A DNA stretch of 64,000 bases, from NCBI RefSeq assembly GCF_902362185.1, contig NC_044503.1, positions 25,119,484 through 25,183,483 of the forward strand. The letters run 5' to 3'. This DNA comes from Chanos chanos (taxonomy: Eukaryota > Chordata > Actinopteri > Gonorynchiformes > Chanidae). The notes under the pieces are model-generated. The model did no database searches, was not told where the DNA came from, and saw only the letters and a list, made by a program, of their open reading frames with translations. Both the position numbers and the translations under genes were made by a program. This document shows, one piece after another, positions 12,889 through 24,530 of this stretch; positions within the stretch are counted from its first letter, which is position 1; every line of letters begins with the position of its first letter.

Positions 12889-13356
12889 GCCCTCTGAGCG
12901 CTACTCGTCTTCTCCAGGGGTGGGGAGACAATTAACTGTCTTTTAAATAAAATAAAATAAAACCATTTTATTCTGTGTTATAGCGTATGACGCAAAATGT
13001 AGACAATGATGTTTAACCAGTGTACGTTAAAAAAAATTTCTCCTATTTTTCTCACGCGAACAATTACATTATGCTTTACAATAAAACTTTGTCGCTAAAA
13101 ACAGACATAAACCCTGGTGCTGCCTACCTTTACACGCTGCATATTGTGAAATAGGCGACTCCCAAATGTTCGTCTCAGGGTCTAAAATCCTCCATAAAAA
13201 AGTCGTTTTGAATTCAAATTCGAAACCACTGATGATGTTATCATTTGAGTAGATTACAGATCTAAATATCGATGCGAACTCAGTGCGTGAGTTCGTATAG
13301 CTGATGAAACACCCTAGCGGGCGTGTGACACCAAACGCTGAGACTTGGTTTGTAGG

Positions 13357-13366
13357 GGAAGTGAAA
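13357..13366 (+). promoter_or_regulatory. ETS-IRF composite element (EICE/ISRE-like) upstream of nod1
   Basis: GGAAGTGAAA matches the EICE consensus GGAANNGAAA exactly and continues as ACTGA, which is ISRE-like. It lies about 470 bp upstream of the nod1 start codon. NOD1 in mammals is known to respond to interferon via IRF1. Motif evidence only. Confidence 0.4.
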
Positions 13367-13451
13367 CTGAATTCTCTGACACATGTAATTTGACCTCTGT
13401 TTGAACAATTGCTTTGATTGGTCCACTCTTCCTGACATAACCTGCTTCTCT

Positions 13452-13460
13452 TTCAGGGAA
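13452..13460 (+). promoter_or_regulatory. GAS-type STAT site upstream of nod1
   Basis: TTCAGGGAA fits the palindromic STAT consensus TTCNNNGAA and lies about 90 bp from the ETS-IRF element. Pairing with that element makes it more interesting than a lone hit, but function is inferred. Confidence 0.33.
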
Positions 13461-15497
13461 CACAGAATAGTGGACGCCTCTAAGATTTGGCCATTTCTGT
13501 CTTATGCCCACTTCGTTTACCTTTCAGTTAAGGTAGGGCAAAACAAAAAGTAATTGCTTTTTCTTTAATAAAATCTCTGTTATCCCTTCAGTTCAGTCTT
13601 CAAGGGCATAAGACAAGCCCATGATATTGTTTGCAACATTATTGCGTTCACGCGGCTTGTTTTGATGTCCAGACCAGCTTGCCTATATCATGAATTAAAC
13701 CAATTTCTGTAAGGGCTGACTTCATAATGCTTTCTCCTAACCTAAGGTGGCACACAAAATGCGAATGTGTGTGCACGCGCGTGCTTTCCACAATGTGTGA
13801 GCGTACGTTTAAAGAGCACTTGAAACAAAAAACAATTCTTCATATGTGGCACAACACCCACAGATAACACTTTTAGTGTCGCACACCTGCGTAATAAGTT
13901 TTTTTTTTTTTTATGTTGCAAAGGCGTACAAGGTGTAGATTGTTTGACTCATTTTCTGGTCTAAACCAAAGAACTAAAATCCCCCTCTCAACCCGAAAAT
14001 ATTTTTAATACGCCTACCTATTTAATCCACGCTGATTCTGTATTGCAATTAGTAGGCTACATTGTCCCATTACGCTAGACCTAGCTGGGCCAATTCTGCT
14101 TACGTCCTTGAAGACGAAGCGAGTAATCAAGAATGCTTTGAGGCAACTGTATATTGGGACTTCTGGGCAATGTCTTGGAAAGAATTCAAGCAAAGAACCA
14201 CAGCTCAGAACCTTTATTTCAGAATCTCAGCCCTGACTATCCAGACATTAATTCAAATCTCACTGTAGCCTGTTCTAAGCAATACACACAACAGACATCT
14301 GATTTGCCTGCAAACAAACGTGAGACTAACCACGATTTAGAGGACTTCAACTTTTATGATTTCGCAAAGATTGATCACTGATTATCCCTTTTACCGTCCT
14401 GTCCGCTTAGAGGTTTGCACAGAATTCAATCCCTTCACGTCACCAAAGCAATCAAGTCACCTTCGCAAATCGACAGCGGTTTATATAAAGGGACAAATGC
14501 GAATTTATTACTGCTTCCAGAAATCGTGAACAAAAGGGACGGAGTAGTCTATGCGTAGCTGTGCCAAAACTGTGTAGATTAACGGATTTCCTTTTTAAAA
14601 GAACAAAATTAACTTGTAAAAGCAAGCGTCAACAACTACCACAGGAGGGAGACAAAACGCTTTGCAGTAAATATTGGATTGAACTATTGACATGTAGGTC
14701 CGGGTACGTTTTGGCCTTTACGATTTTCGATTCGCAGCTGCAAAATGGAGAACGACTCGTTATTCCGTTTTTGACCTGCTAAGTATAATTGAAAATTCGG
14801 AAACAACCAGTTATCCGATTTCCCTTTTGATACAGACTACTGTTAAACGGGATGCAATCCGATGTCCTATTTCAGTTCATAACATTCACAATGTAAAACA
14901 AACAAACAAACTCATTTGCACGCCGGAGAGCTGTCTTAACTCTTGATTCCCGGAAGTAAAATAGGCTAATGCAAGTGTAGATGGCAGTAGTAGGTCAGTT
15001 ACATCGGACGAAGCTTTTGTTTACCCTTTCCCAGTGTTGTACGTCAAATCAAATATCAAATGATTGGCCGTTTCCCATTGTCCACTTTATTTTTACGAAA
15101 AGGGGAACGAAAGTCCAACATATACACGGACCCTAGTAGGCCTAACACTGATGCGCATTTGTGGAATAATAAAGAACATTCTTTAATATATGTGTAATAC
15201 CTGTGAAAAAGGCAGTAATCATGTAGTCACCATGTAACAATCAACAGAACTCTAGAGTATCTACAAACTGTAGTCGCCTTGGTGGTGACAAATACCGGTG
15301 GCAAGATCAAGGAACTTTTTTATTATTATTATTTACTGTACACTTTACTTCAACTGAAGTCATTTGAGTCCTCCCCTTTGCTTGTAAGTACTTTATTGGC
15401 CACGTCTGGTTAAATTCTGGTTCTTGTCTTGAGAAGCTGCTTGGAATCATGTACCCTCTTTGGCATTCAATACACATCGTGTTTTAAGTTGCGATTC

Positions 15498-15500
<3 letters not shown>

Positions 15501-15539
<39 letters not shown>
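15501..15539. repeat. (CA)n microsatellite
   Basis: A pure CA dinucleotide run of about 39 bp, just beyond the predicted end of the ggct transcript. Confidence 0.95.
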
Positions 15540-15541
<2 letters not shown>

Positions 15542-15567
15542 TATTGACATAGAACACACCAAGAGAT

Positions 15568-15573
15568 TTTATT
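15568..15573 (-). terminator. ggct poly(A) signal AATAAA
   Basis: TTTATT on the + strand reads AATAAA on the minus strand, 218 bp beyond the ggct stop. It is the first canonical hexamer found after that stop, giving a short 3' UTR. Confidence 0.5.
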
Positions 15574-15790
15574 TTTCTACCTTCAGCGTACGATTTAAGA
15601 CTGTTCGGAAAATTCTCTAGCCAGAGGAAGACAAAATGACCTTACCTAAGTCAAGGTCAATTCCACTATGACATATAATGCGTACTTGGGAAAACTTGCG
15701 TGTTTGAATCGACTTTGTGATAAAAAACCATTCTTTAAAATCGGTAACAATTAGCAATAACAGGAATTTCTTTCGGTGGCTAACTGGCGA

Positions 15791-16260
15791 CTATGCATCA
15801 GACAGGAGCTTCGTTCGCTCCTTAGCTTTCTTCAAAGCGCGCTCCACTTCCTCCATCACTGGCAGCGGACCCTCATATTTGTTGGTCTCAATGGCTTTAA
15901 GCTTCTCCTGGTAGTCCTTGGGTAAACCATTCTGCTCAGCCCCCATCACTATCACCTAGGATACACAAGAACACCGAACCTCAGCGAATATGTCGTTAAA
16001 TCGAATCAAACGTAATTCGAATAGTCTACACCGATAACTTTAGTGTAGATGAGTGGCTTTAGGGTTCCGAGGGTTCGATTCAATATACATTGTTCAAGAA
16101 TTCAAACAAAGAGGACAACAGTTAGAATGCATGACCATATACACGCATTTGACCATATAGTTTACACGGAACATGTACACAACAACAGGACAATGTGTTT
16201 CCCTTCATAGTGTGACACATGACGAAGCACAAAGCTTCAAACACAAAGCCACAGCTTTTC

Positions 16261-16296
<36 letters not shown>

Positions 16297-17879
16297 AGTT
16301 GCCACAATTATTTCAAGCTTTTAAACAAAATAAACAGGTATTCAAAAGGAAGCTCCCAGAAGTTGTTAATTTCCACAGACCAACAGGGAGCAAGGAATGT
16401 GTTTGAATTAACTTCATCTGCTTGCAAATAAACATTTTCTCCAAATAAAGACACTAAAAGCCCTTTAGCTATCTTTAAAAAAAATCAGAATATGATATCA
16501 AAATGCCTGTTCCAGATGCTTCATCATAGAGGGCTGGTATGGCTAGAGGACAGGACAGAGTAACCTCTCCGGGCAGTGACCTAGTTGTTGCTGTACGTGC
16601 CCCATTGTATTTTCCATACAAAAGGGGAGCTGAGGCAAACGCCAGAAAATACATCACAGCACTGGCCAACGCCAGCAGTGTAAGTGAGAAACTAGGATCT
16701 ATTCAAAGGAACTTCAAAACAATCAATGTAGAGAACTATGCTATTTCCTTTTCCCCCCCTCTAACTTACAACCCTTACTGAATTCCTAAATGTCTTGCTT
16801 TTCTTTCTCTATTAAATAATAAATGGATTTGAGTTGAGTTGAGTTGAGTTGAAGGACATAAAAATCCTGAGGATTATCAACTTTGAGAGACAATCAATTG
16901 TAACAGTTAACAATACTGCGTATTTTTAGTTTGTATTATGTGTTAAAGCGTATTAAGGAAACACGGCAGTGCGTAATTAAAGACAGCTCTGACAGGAGAG
17001 CACATGATACCTGGTAAACCTGGTCATGGGTAGTACTGAAACCTGCTTTATTTGAACAGAAGAACGAGCTTATACCTTCAGGTACTGTGGAGATGGCGGA
17101 GCGTAGACGCAACTGTTCATGATGTAGGTCCGACAGCTTAGCTCCTGGCCACGGGTCCAGACCGACACCCCCACGGGGCTGTACGCCCCCAACTTCACAT
17201 TCTCTTGTCTGCCGACGTGCACAAAAGACACATCCATAAGACACAAGGGCTCAATCAACAACTAAAACAACGGCTATAAAAAGCCGTCTTAATCTCAGAC
17301 ACAATTAACAAAAGCTTGGCTTTGGGTTCATCACCTAATTATGATGATAACAATCGTAAGTCTCATTTAGTTTCAGCTGAAGACCCATTTCCTCCTCATA
17401 CTAAGTTCTGGAACTAATGTTGTCAATAATAATGTGTATCATTACTATCCATCAACATACCTGTCCAGAGACTCAAGGTCAGACATGTTTAGCCTCCAGA
17501 CCACCCCCCACACCTCGTCCCCCGGGCTGGGTTCAATAGTGGCCACGCCCCCATGCCAGCGGTCACTCGCAAGCCCCTTGTGGTTCCCAAACACCAGCTT
17601 ATAGTCCTGGAAGAGAGAAAATCGCCGTCATTAAAGAAAGCAAAATTGCAAGATTCTAGAAACATTAACAGAAATGGATGACAGTGGGGAAAATGTGGTA
17701 ATAACATAAGATGACACAAAATGTGTGCGTGTGTGCGTGTGTGTGCGTGCTCTGAGGATATCTGGTACCTTAAGTCTGGCCACACAGTGAACTGTTGCTG
17801 AGGGATTCTTCAGCTGTAGTCTCTCTTTCAGTAGGTTACTTCCATAAGCAAAGTACAAGAAGGTGGTTTGATTGTCCAT
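15791..17879 (-). CDS. ggct: gamma-glutamylcyclotransferase
   Basis: Four coding exons, read from the right: 17769-17879, 17461-17606, 17076-17208 and 15791-15955, with stop TAG at 15791-15793. They sum to 185 codons (184 aa; human GGCT is 188). The enzyme converts gamma-glutamyl dipeptides to 5-oxoproline and the free amino acid in the cytosolic gamma-glutamyl cycle of glutathione turnover. The substrate-binding YGSN loop is at residues 12-15 (FAYGSNLL). The catalytic glutamate (E98 in human) falls at E88 in the motif LDRQEN, created across the exon 2-3 junction. Also conserved are GDEVWGVVWRL and APPSPQYL. All introns are GT-AG. The ATG at 17879 gives the expected length; the frame stays open upstream as 5' UTR, so a longer start is possible but unlikely. 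ggct is upstream of nod1 on the same strand, as in human. Confidence 0.95.
16262..16296. repeat. poly(C) tract of about 35 bp
   Basis: A long homopolymer inside ggct intron 3 (15956-17075). The two proline- or glycine-rich open frames across it are artefacts of the run. Its exact length is prone to sequencing error. Confidence 0.85.
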
Positions 17880-19054
17880 GTTTTCAGAGGCCTCTGAGGA
17901 GAGAGAGGGAGGGAGGAGGAGGAGTGGGAGAAGGAGGAGGAAGAGGGACAGGGTAAGGAGGTGGAAGAGGAATCCAAGGAACTGATGGCGGTGATGTAGT
18001 TTGAGGTACAGAGCAGTTAGCTTGACAGTTAGAGTTCCCAATGCTGAATCAACACAGGTGAGAGGGACAAGAGCTCTGGCATCACACAAGTGGAAAAACT
18101 ATTCCTCTCTCTCTTTTATAGCTCACCATGCGCTATTATCATGCTAATCTATTGTGTCCAGTCCTGCCTGTAACGCCACATGATCTGATGGCTCTCAGAC
18201 TGGAATGTCCATTGAAAACAATTCTCGTGCTTTTTAGTTGCTCCCTCTTGTGGTCACAGTATGCCGTTGCAAGCCGCTGACAAAACAATATCTGAAACCT
18301 TCAGCAGGATTGAACAGCTAGTCTCACGGTTAAGCAGTGGTTTAGTGATTCTAATACACCATCATGAACCGTGTGACTATGTGACAGCAAATGTGAACAT
18401 ATCCAAATAATGTGGGTAAATCTGTCACTTTTTCCCCCTGAATTTCATTACAGAATCAGCATGTGGACATTACATGGCAAAAATTAAACAGTGTTAATTT
18501 CAAAATAAACAAAATAATCATCAGATTAATTTTTAGTAAAGTTGTGTGTGCGCGTGTGTGCGTGTGTTCTTTATTCAGCAATCTTCAGCACAGTGAAAAC
18601 ACAGTCTCTTTGGCCCGTTTACCTCTCTGCACTTCCTTTGAACCCTGTCTTTACTCTGAAATTACGGTTACGGTTAAAGGTTTGGGTAAGGGGCGGGCTT
18701 ACTACATCCTTTGTCGTTACATAAAGTAAACATTGCTGTGTAAGTATAGACAGTCACCACTAGGGGGGGATCATTACACGCTTTTCCGCACACCTGCAAC
18801 AAAAAATTTCCACTTCGTATTAGTCATCAATTCATAATATCTCTTCGTCATATCACCTATGATGAAGATTTCGGCGATGCATTAACCATTCACCCAAACA
18901 AAGTAATCTCCCCTTCTGTCACATTCCTTTCTCCCAAAGTAAAAGATAAAAGTCATCATTGTCACCTCTCATTCTGCAATCTCCATCCACAAGCTCCTGG
19001 GTCAGCTCTGGAATATACACGAGTCATTTTAATGTTTTTTTTGTTTGTTTGGGT

Positions 19055-19085
<31 letters not shown>

Positions 19086-22000
19086 GTTACATCACCAAGG
19101 AATTTTGTTCAAATGCTACATAAAACTCCTTCTTCTTAAGTATGTTAACACTATTACTGTATGTGCTGTATGTGTTACTATCCCTGTAAACAGGTTCACT
19201 CAGGCCCCCTATGTTGCCAGTTCTGCCTAACGGGGCTTACAATGCACTCTCTACGACTGGACTATGACACATACAGACACTCACACACGCCCACACACAT
19301 TTTCTGATGAACTCACCCACCCAGAGCCAATGATTAATCTCTCTTGGACACATTTTGCTTTCATATCTAGTACAGCTAACCTGCTTTGGACCCCAGTGGA
19401 CCCAAACTGGACTCACGTTTTCTGCATAATCAAGACATATTGAATAAGATACAATTATTGATCAGTAAAATTGTACCGTGTGCAAATCACTGGCCATCTT
19501 TTAGTTATTTTCTTTATAAAATTACAAACATCAAAGGAATATAAATCAGTATGTAATTTAAAAAAAACATAAATAAATAAAAACACAGAAACGTTGTTGT
19601 TGTTGTTTTCTTCCGGTGGCATCGGCGCCCACAATACCCACAGTTGCCTGTGGGTTAACCACAGGGAATGGAACGAGGGCCTTTGTGGGTTTTGTGTTTT
19701 CTTACCGTAGACCATTCTACGTCAGCTTGCTGTAGATCATAAATATGCCCATGCATTGCTAGCATCGACATGTCTGCACTGAGTACTGTTGGTAATGGTA
19801 TCTTGCGCAAATGATGACATGGATAGATGGATGGATTGATGTCATAGCTAAGGGACCGCACCAAAGGTAGCCTGTGTAATCGTGTTATGCCTAATGGACT
19901 AAATCACCGTCCGTATGGAGAAACTAGCCTTTTATGCACCTCAACTAGATATTGAGCTACGCCTCGGTGATTAAGTCGAACAAGTCTATTCATGCTCATT
20001 TAAATGTATGACATACTGGGTGATTCAGATAACTGTACGTCGGGGTCATTTAGTCGCATCAGTACAACGGTGAGGTCACATCTTACGCAACTTTACACTC
20101 TATCAAGTGAAATCGGATCTCCGTTTTTAACTTGGAGCCAGTTTGTTCATGGTGGGATTGTCAGCTGTACTTGGCCTTTGTGGAACAAGCTGACAAATTA
20201 TTTAACGTATTATTCCGACTAGCGAAAGACAAATGATGGAATGGTTAAGCTTTGGCCAACTCGCATTCCGTCCTTTTTGTGCTGCTCTCAAACGGAATAA
20301 CGGTTTTGCATTCGCACGAGGGTGTGGCATCTGAATTCCGTCTGGCACTTGGAATTTGACTAACCCACCAGATTTTCTTGTAGACAGTGAGAAAGTCGTG
20401 GACTATCAAGACAATACCACGACAAACGGCCTTAATGCATAGTTCAGTCTCTATGTTCCACGAGAAAGAACAATCCTGTTTGTGTTGACATTGCAGTAAC
20501 TTTCACCATTGTCACCTACACTGACAGAGAGACGCTCTTGAACATGCAAATAGAACAGAGGACTGCTGTTCACACAGTTGACTGTTTAATTGTGACACAA
20601 AGACATAAATCTAAAAATGAGCACATCGTTGTTCTTTACTGTGACATTCTGTGTTGTGTAGGGGACGCGAACAACTATCCAACGTAAGCCACACAAAACA
20701 ACACTTGCCATTCTATTTATACTCGAGGTTGTATGAGGTAAGCATTTGTGTCAAATTCTCGAGATGTAACAAGCAGTTCGCTATCCACAATAGTGTGTCC
20801 GCTCCTGAACTGGTCATCGAAATCTCCTCGGAAACCTGTCTGGAATATGAAGAGTAGCCTGCTTCACTCCAAAAAGACAGACAGAAAGAAAAAAACAGGA
20901 AAATATAAAGGATATGACGAGCGAGAGTGTTTCCGTTGTTCGAATTCTTACTCAATCCCGTTTTCATTCTCTCTGAAAAGACTATTCCTCAGTTTACACA
21001 CAAACAAAAAAGATTACTCTGTAATATTACTGACGAAACCGACGTTTGTGTGATACACGTCCTTAACTGTGAACGCTTTCCTTTGTTGTTTGCTAAAGAA
21101 TGACGATAGATTTCAGAGACGCCAAATTTTTTAATAAAAACAGATTTCAATCGATTTCAAAACGCACAAACTTAACACGCTATGTGCATGTGTGTGAACT
21201 TCATCTCTGTCTTTCACGTACACCACGTTAACAAAAGTCGAACACGACAGCTCCTTTGTTGATGGATGAAAAGATCGCTCCCTCATTCTTAATCCATATT
21301 ACATAAGTAATTTACAGTTGTATCAGTGTATGGCACTAATAAACCATCGTCGAAAAAAGTGGAGCAGGGGTGAGATTCTATAAACGGTCACCAGAAAACT
21401 ATCTTGGGTGACCAACTGCTGCCTGACTATGAACGCATGTGCTTCTGCAGCTGAGAGTGGAAAAAACCCAAACAGTGAGCAAGCCACCACAGTCCACACC
21501 AGTACCGTATAAGAGCATCACTTCCACATCTCTTTGTCAGAGAGCTTCGCTCTGTCGGCAAGGCAATCATCTCGGCACACACTTACCTAGAGAGTCCATA
21601 ACAGACAGTAATTTAATAGTCAGGGACAATAGAAAAGGACACTTTGATCGCACGCCAGAGAAAATTATTCTTCTGAAGAGTGATTGCTGAAAACAAATTC
21701 TCACCGGCTTATTAAGGTAAGGCAATATTAAACAATCGTGAAACTTGTTTCGGTCGAGGGAACATATGTCGTTGTTGTAAAAAAAACCCCAATTGTGACC
21801 GTTTTGGCTTAAAGCAGAAAATTATTTCAGAAAACTTAATCTCGGTTATAGGCTACCCCATTGATGGAATTTTACTAGGACCTTTAGATGCGCGGGGGTG
21901 TGTGTGCGCGCACGTGAAAGCCCACTTGTCTCATGCTATAGGAGGAAGAATTGCCCAAAAGCTGATGAACCTCGCAATCAGAATTGACCAATAGCTGATG

Positions 22001-23280
22001 CTCTTTGCGTTCGCTTAGCTGTACATGAAACCTTAACCATATGAAATATTGTACTTGGAATGAAACTGCATGTGTAAATGAAATCGAATTGATAGGAGGT
22101 GGAAATGGGGTGGGGAATTTAGAAGAATCGGAAATCGTACGTTAAAAGGGCTGAAGTCAATTATTTATTCTTTACGCCACGTAGACTACGCTTTCATTTG
22201 GATGAAATGTATTCATAAAAATATGATTTTCCCTTTATGTTGTTTTTCTCTAGTTACGTATTGTTCTACGCAATCATCCCACAGACGGAACCAAGGGTTC
22301 ACATTGCTTAACTGGTAGGTTCTATTTTTAAAAAGAAAGAAAGAAAGAAAGAAAGAACTTGTTATTTGTGGCAAGGTACGACTTGAATGTGGATTGTGCA
22401 GAAGTATGTATTAGAAAACGTGCAGTGAGAGAAACGGACGCTATTAGATGTCTGACTGATGGCTATGCAGAGTGATTTCCTAATATCTGCTTTTTGTGTT
22501 TGTACGGGAGGCATAAAACGGAAAGCAATCATACACGTGCACACGCACTACACTGTCACTGTGTATGCAATAGAATAGCGCATACACTGTGTCATTATAG
22601 CATTACTGACTGGGGCTTTGACCGTGTACCTTTATATACTTACTGTTCTATGTACCTCCTCTTGCCTTCCAACATGTTTCATATCTGCTCTTCTTCATGT
22701 AGGTTTCTTCACCTGGGTCTAACTCTCACACGCGCCTTTTAACTGTCGTTCAGTGTGTGCTAACTCTTACAGTTTACAAGGTGTAAGGTTTACTAGTTGA
22801 TTTGAAAGCTTGAAAATTGTTAACTGTTTGACTTGAACAGTGTGTAGGTGCTAGTTCAAATAGTAACTATCACTTTTCTAATACTTAATTTTTTTTTTAG
22901 CTTTTTTGACATCCCCTTCCCCAAACGTGCGCATACCATCTCCTTCATCCCAATCACTGATTCACTGTTTTTTTCTTTTTCTTTTTCTTTTTTTTTTTTT
23001 TTAACTGTCCTTCCTTACAGGATCAAACCCAAATGACAACCAATTAGTCAAGAGGCAGATATGAAATAATGAGTAGTCATCATATGATAGTTTGCCATTT
23101 AGCCACAAGGGGATTTGATATCACATTTCATAATTAGACTTTTTCTTGAGTAATACACATAGAAACCCTAATACTCATATCAGCACATCATATAACATAC
23201 TAGAACTGATCATTACAGCAGAGAACATCTGACAAATATTTGTTTTTTTTGTTGTTTTTTTTAAAAAAGAACATTTTAAA

Positions 23281-23566
23281 GACTTACCTAAGAGAGGTAG
23301 AAGAATCAGGCCAAGAGCTAGCAGCATGGTGCCCACACTGCAGTTCTTACCAAAAGACATTGTCTTTGTCTCAGGATTATGCTTCACCTGAGTCGGCTGA
23401 AGAAGGGGGAGAAGGGAATTCATATGGACCGGGGGGCGGATCCCGTTCCTCCAGTTGGGTCTCTTCGGCTCCCCAAGGGGTAAAACTATCTGCCTATCCA
23501 AATCCTGGGTCATTGAATAGTAACCCTGTATGGGAAAGTTGGAGTCTCCTTATGAACAGTTGCTAG
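23281..23566 (-). other. unassigned open, exon-like block with hydrophobic segment
   Basis: On the minus strand an open frame runs from an acceptor-like site (CCATACAG near 23566) through ATGs at 23513 and 23360 to a strong donor (CTCTTAG|gtaagt, near 23281). The second ATG starts MSFGKNCSVG followed by a leucine-rich hydrophobic stretch ending LLPLLG, which looks like a signal peptide or membrane anchor. The upstream part is proline-rich and polar (LGEPKRPNWRNGIRPP). The + strand is also open here (ending in WESWSLLMNSC), so GC content may explain part of this. I recognise no family and cannot place partner exons. It could be an exon of an unannotated small secreted or membrane protein, or chance. 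Confidence 0.22.
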
Positions 23567-24470
23567 GTTGCTAAGAGACAACAAACTTCAGATATGATGA
23601 ATCATGTACCTTTATTTCACGCAGCATGAGAGAGCGCACTCTATGTGGGTAGGTGCAGTCTCTCCAAACAAAGAGGTTAGCAGAGTATTTATACGGTGTG
23701 ACAAACAACTTCATTTCATGACATTCCTTTATCTATCTTGAGCACAAAATGTGATGAGCGCGTTCACAATGTTCTAGTGTGACTTCTTTTTGACCATGCA
23801 GACACACTCCTGCACACACTCAACCGTTGCGTAAAATGACACTTAGTATTGCAGCTTAGAAATTTAGTCAAACAAAGCAGAATAGTTCGAACAATCTTAA
23901 TGCTTTAAAATATTTTGGCAAAAACCTCTCTGCAAGGCTCCAGTCATAGAAGTACTTTGTGATCAGGTCATACGTTCAGAACAGGAAAGGCCAGGCTTTG
24001 GGTGAAACATGTCTCGGGCATTAATCTTCAAGAACTGAATGATGAACAGTTTGAAAGACTAAAAGAAATTAATCAGCTGAAAGGCCTTTGTTTAAACTTT
24101 AAACTACTTGATTTTAACGTTACTCAAAACTAGTGGCTGGCTATAAAGTCTAGGTAAACTAATTTTGAATTACTAGCTACATTACAGATAATGTTTTCAG
24201 TTTTCTCACCAGTTAGTTTATATATCTGCCTAAGCTGGATGCAAATCAATATGAGTCTCTCACGTTTGATTATGTGTTTGATATTGCAATTGCATTTTTG
24301 ACTGCTGTGTGTTTAATTACTGTGTGTTTGAATAGTGTTACACTATCAATGTGTCTAATATTATCCTAACATTGCAATGCTGAAGTGTCAGAACACAACA
24401 AAACTATGTACAGCATGAGTGATTATATTGCTCTGAGTATGTTCTGCAGAAATTTTATTTGTTTAAGTCA

Positions 24471-24471
<1 letters not shown>

Positions 24472-24525
<54 letters not shown>
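24472..24525. repeat. (TA)n microsatellite
   Basis: About 54 bp of pure TA dinucleotides in the gene-poor interval. Confidence 0.95.

Positions 24526-24530
<5 letters not shown>

Larger units (their letters stand above)
12889..15790. other. intergenic: nod1 upstream region and ggct 3' UTR
   Basis: nod1 (start 12888) and ggct (stop 15791) are transcribed in the same direction, so this interval holds the nod1 promoter and 5' UTR on its left and the ggct 3' UTR on its right. A donor-like sequence near 13130 (minus strand, AAAG|gtaggc) hints at a non-coding first nod1 exon at about 13135-13300, which is inference. IRF/ETS and STAT-type motifs occur at 13357-13460. A (CA)n lies at 15501-15539. 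A minus-strand AATAAA at 15568-15573 is a fitting ggct poly(A) signal. No coding gene is recognised. Confidence 0.55.

Noticed and set aside
16122-16431. Poly-Gly and poly-Pro frames
   Set aside because: Produced by the poly-C tract at 16262-16296.
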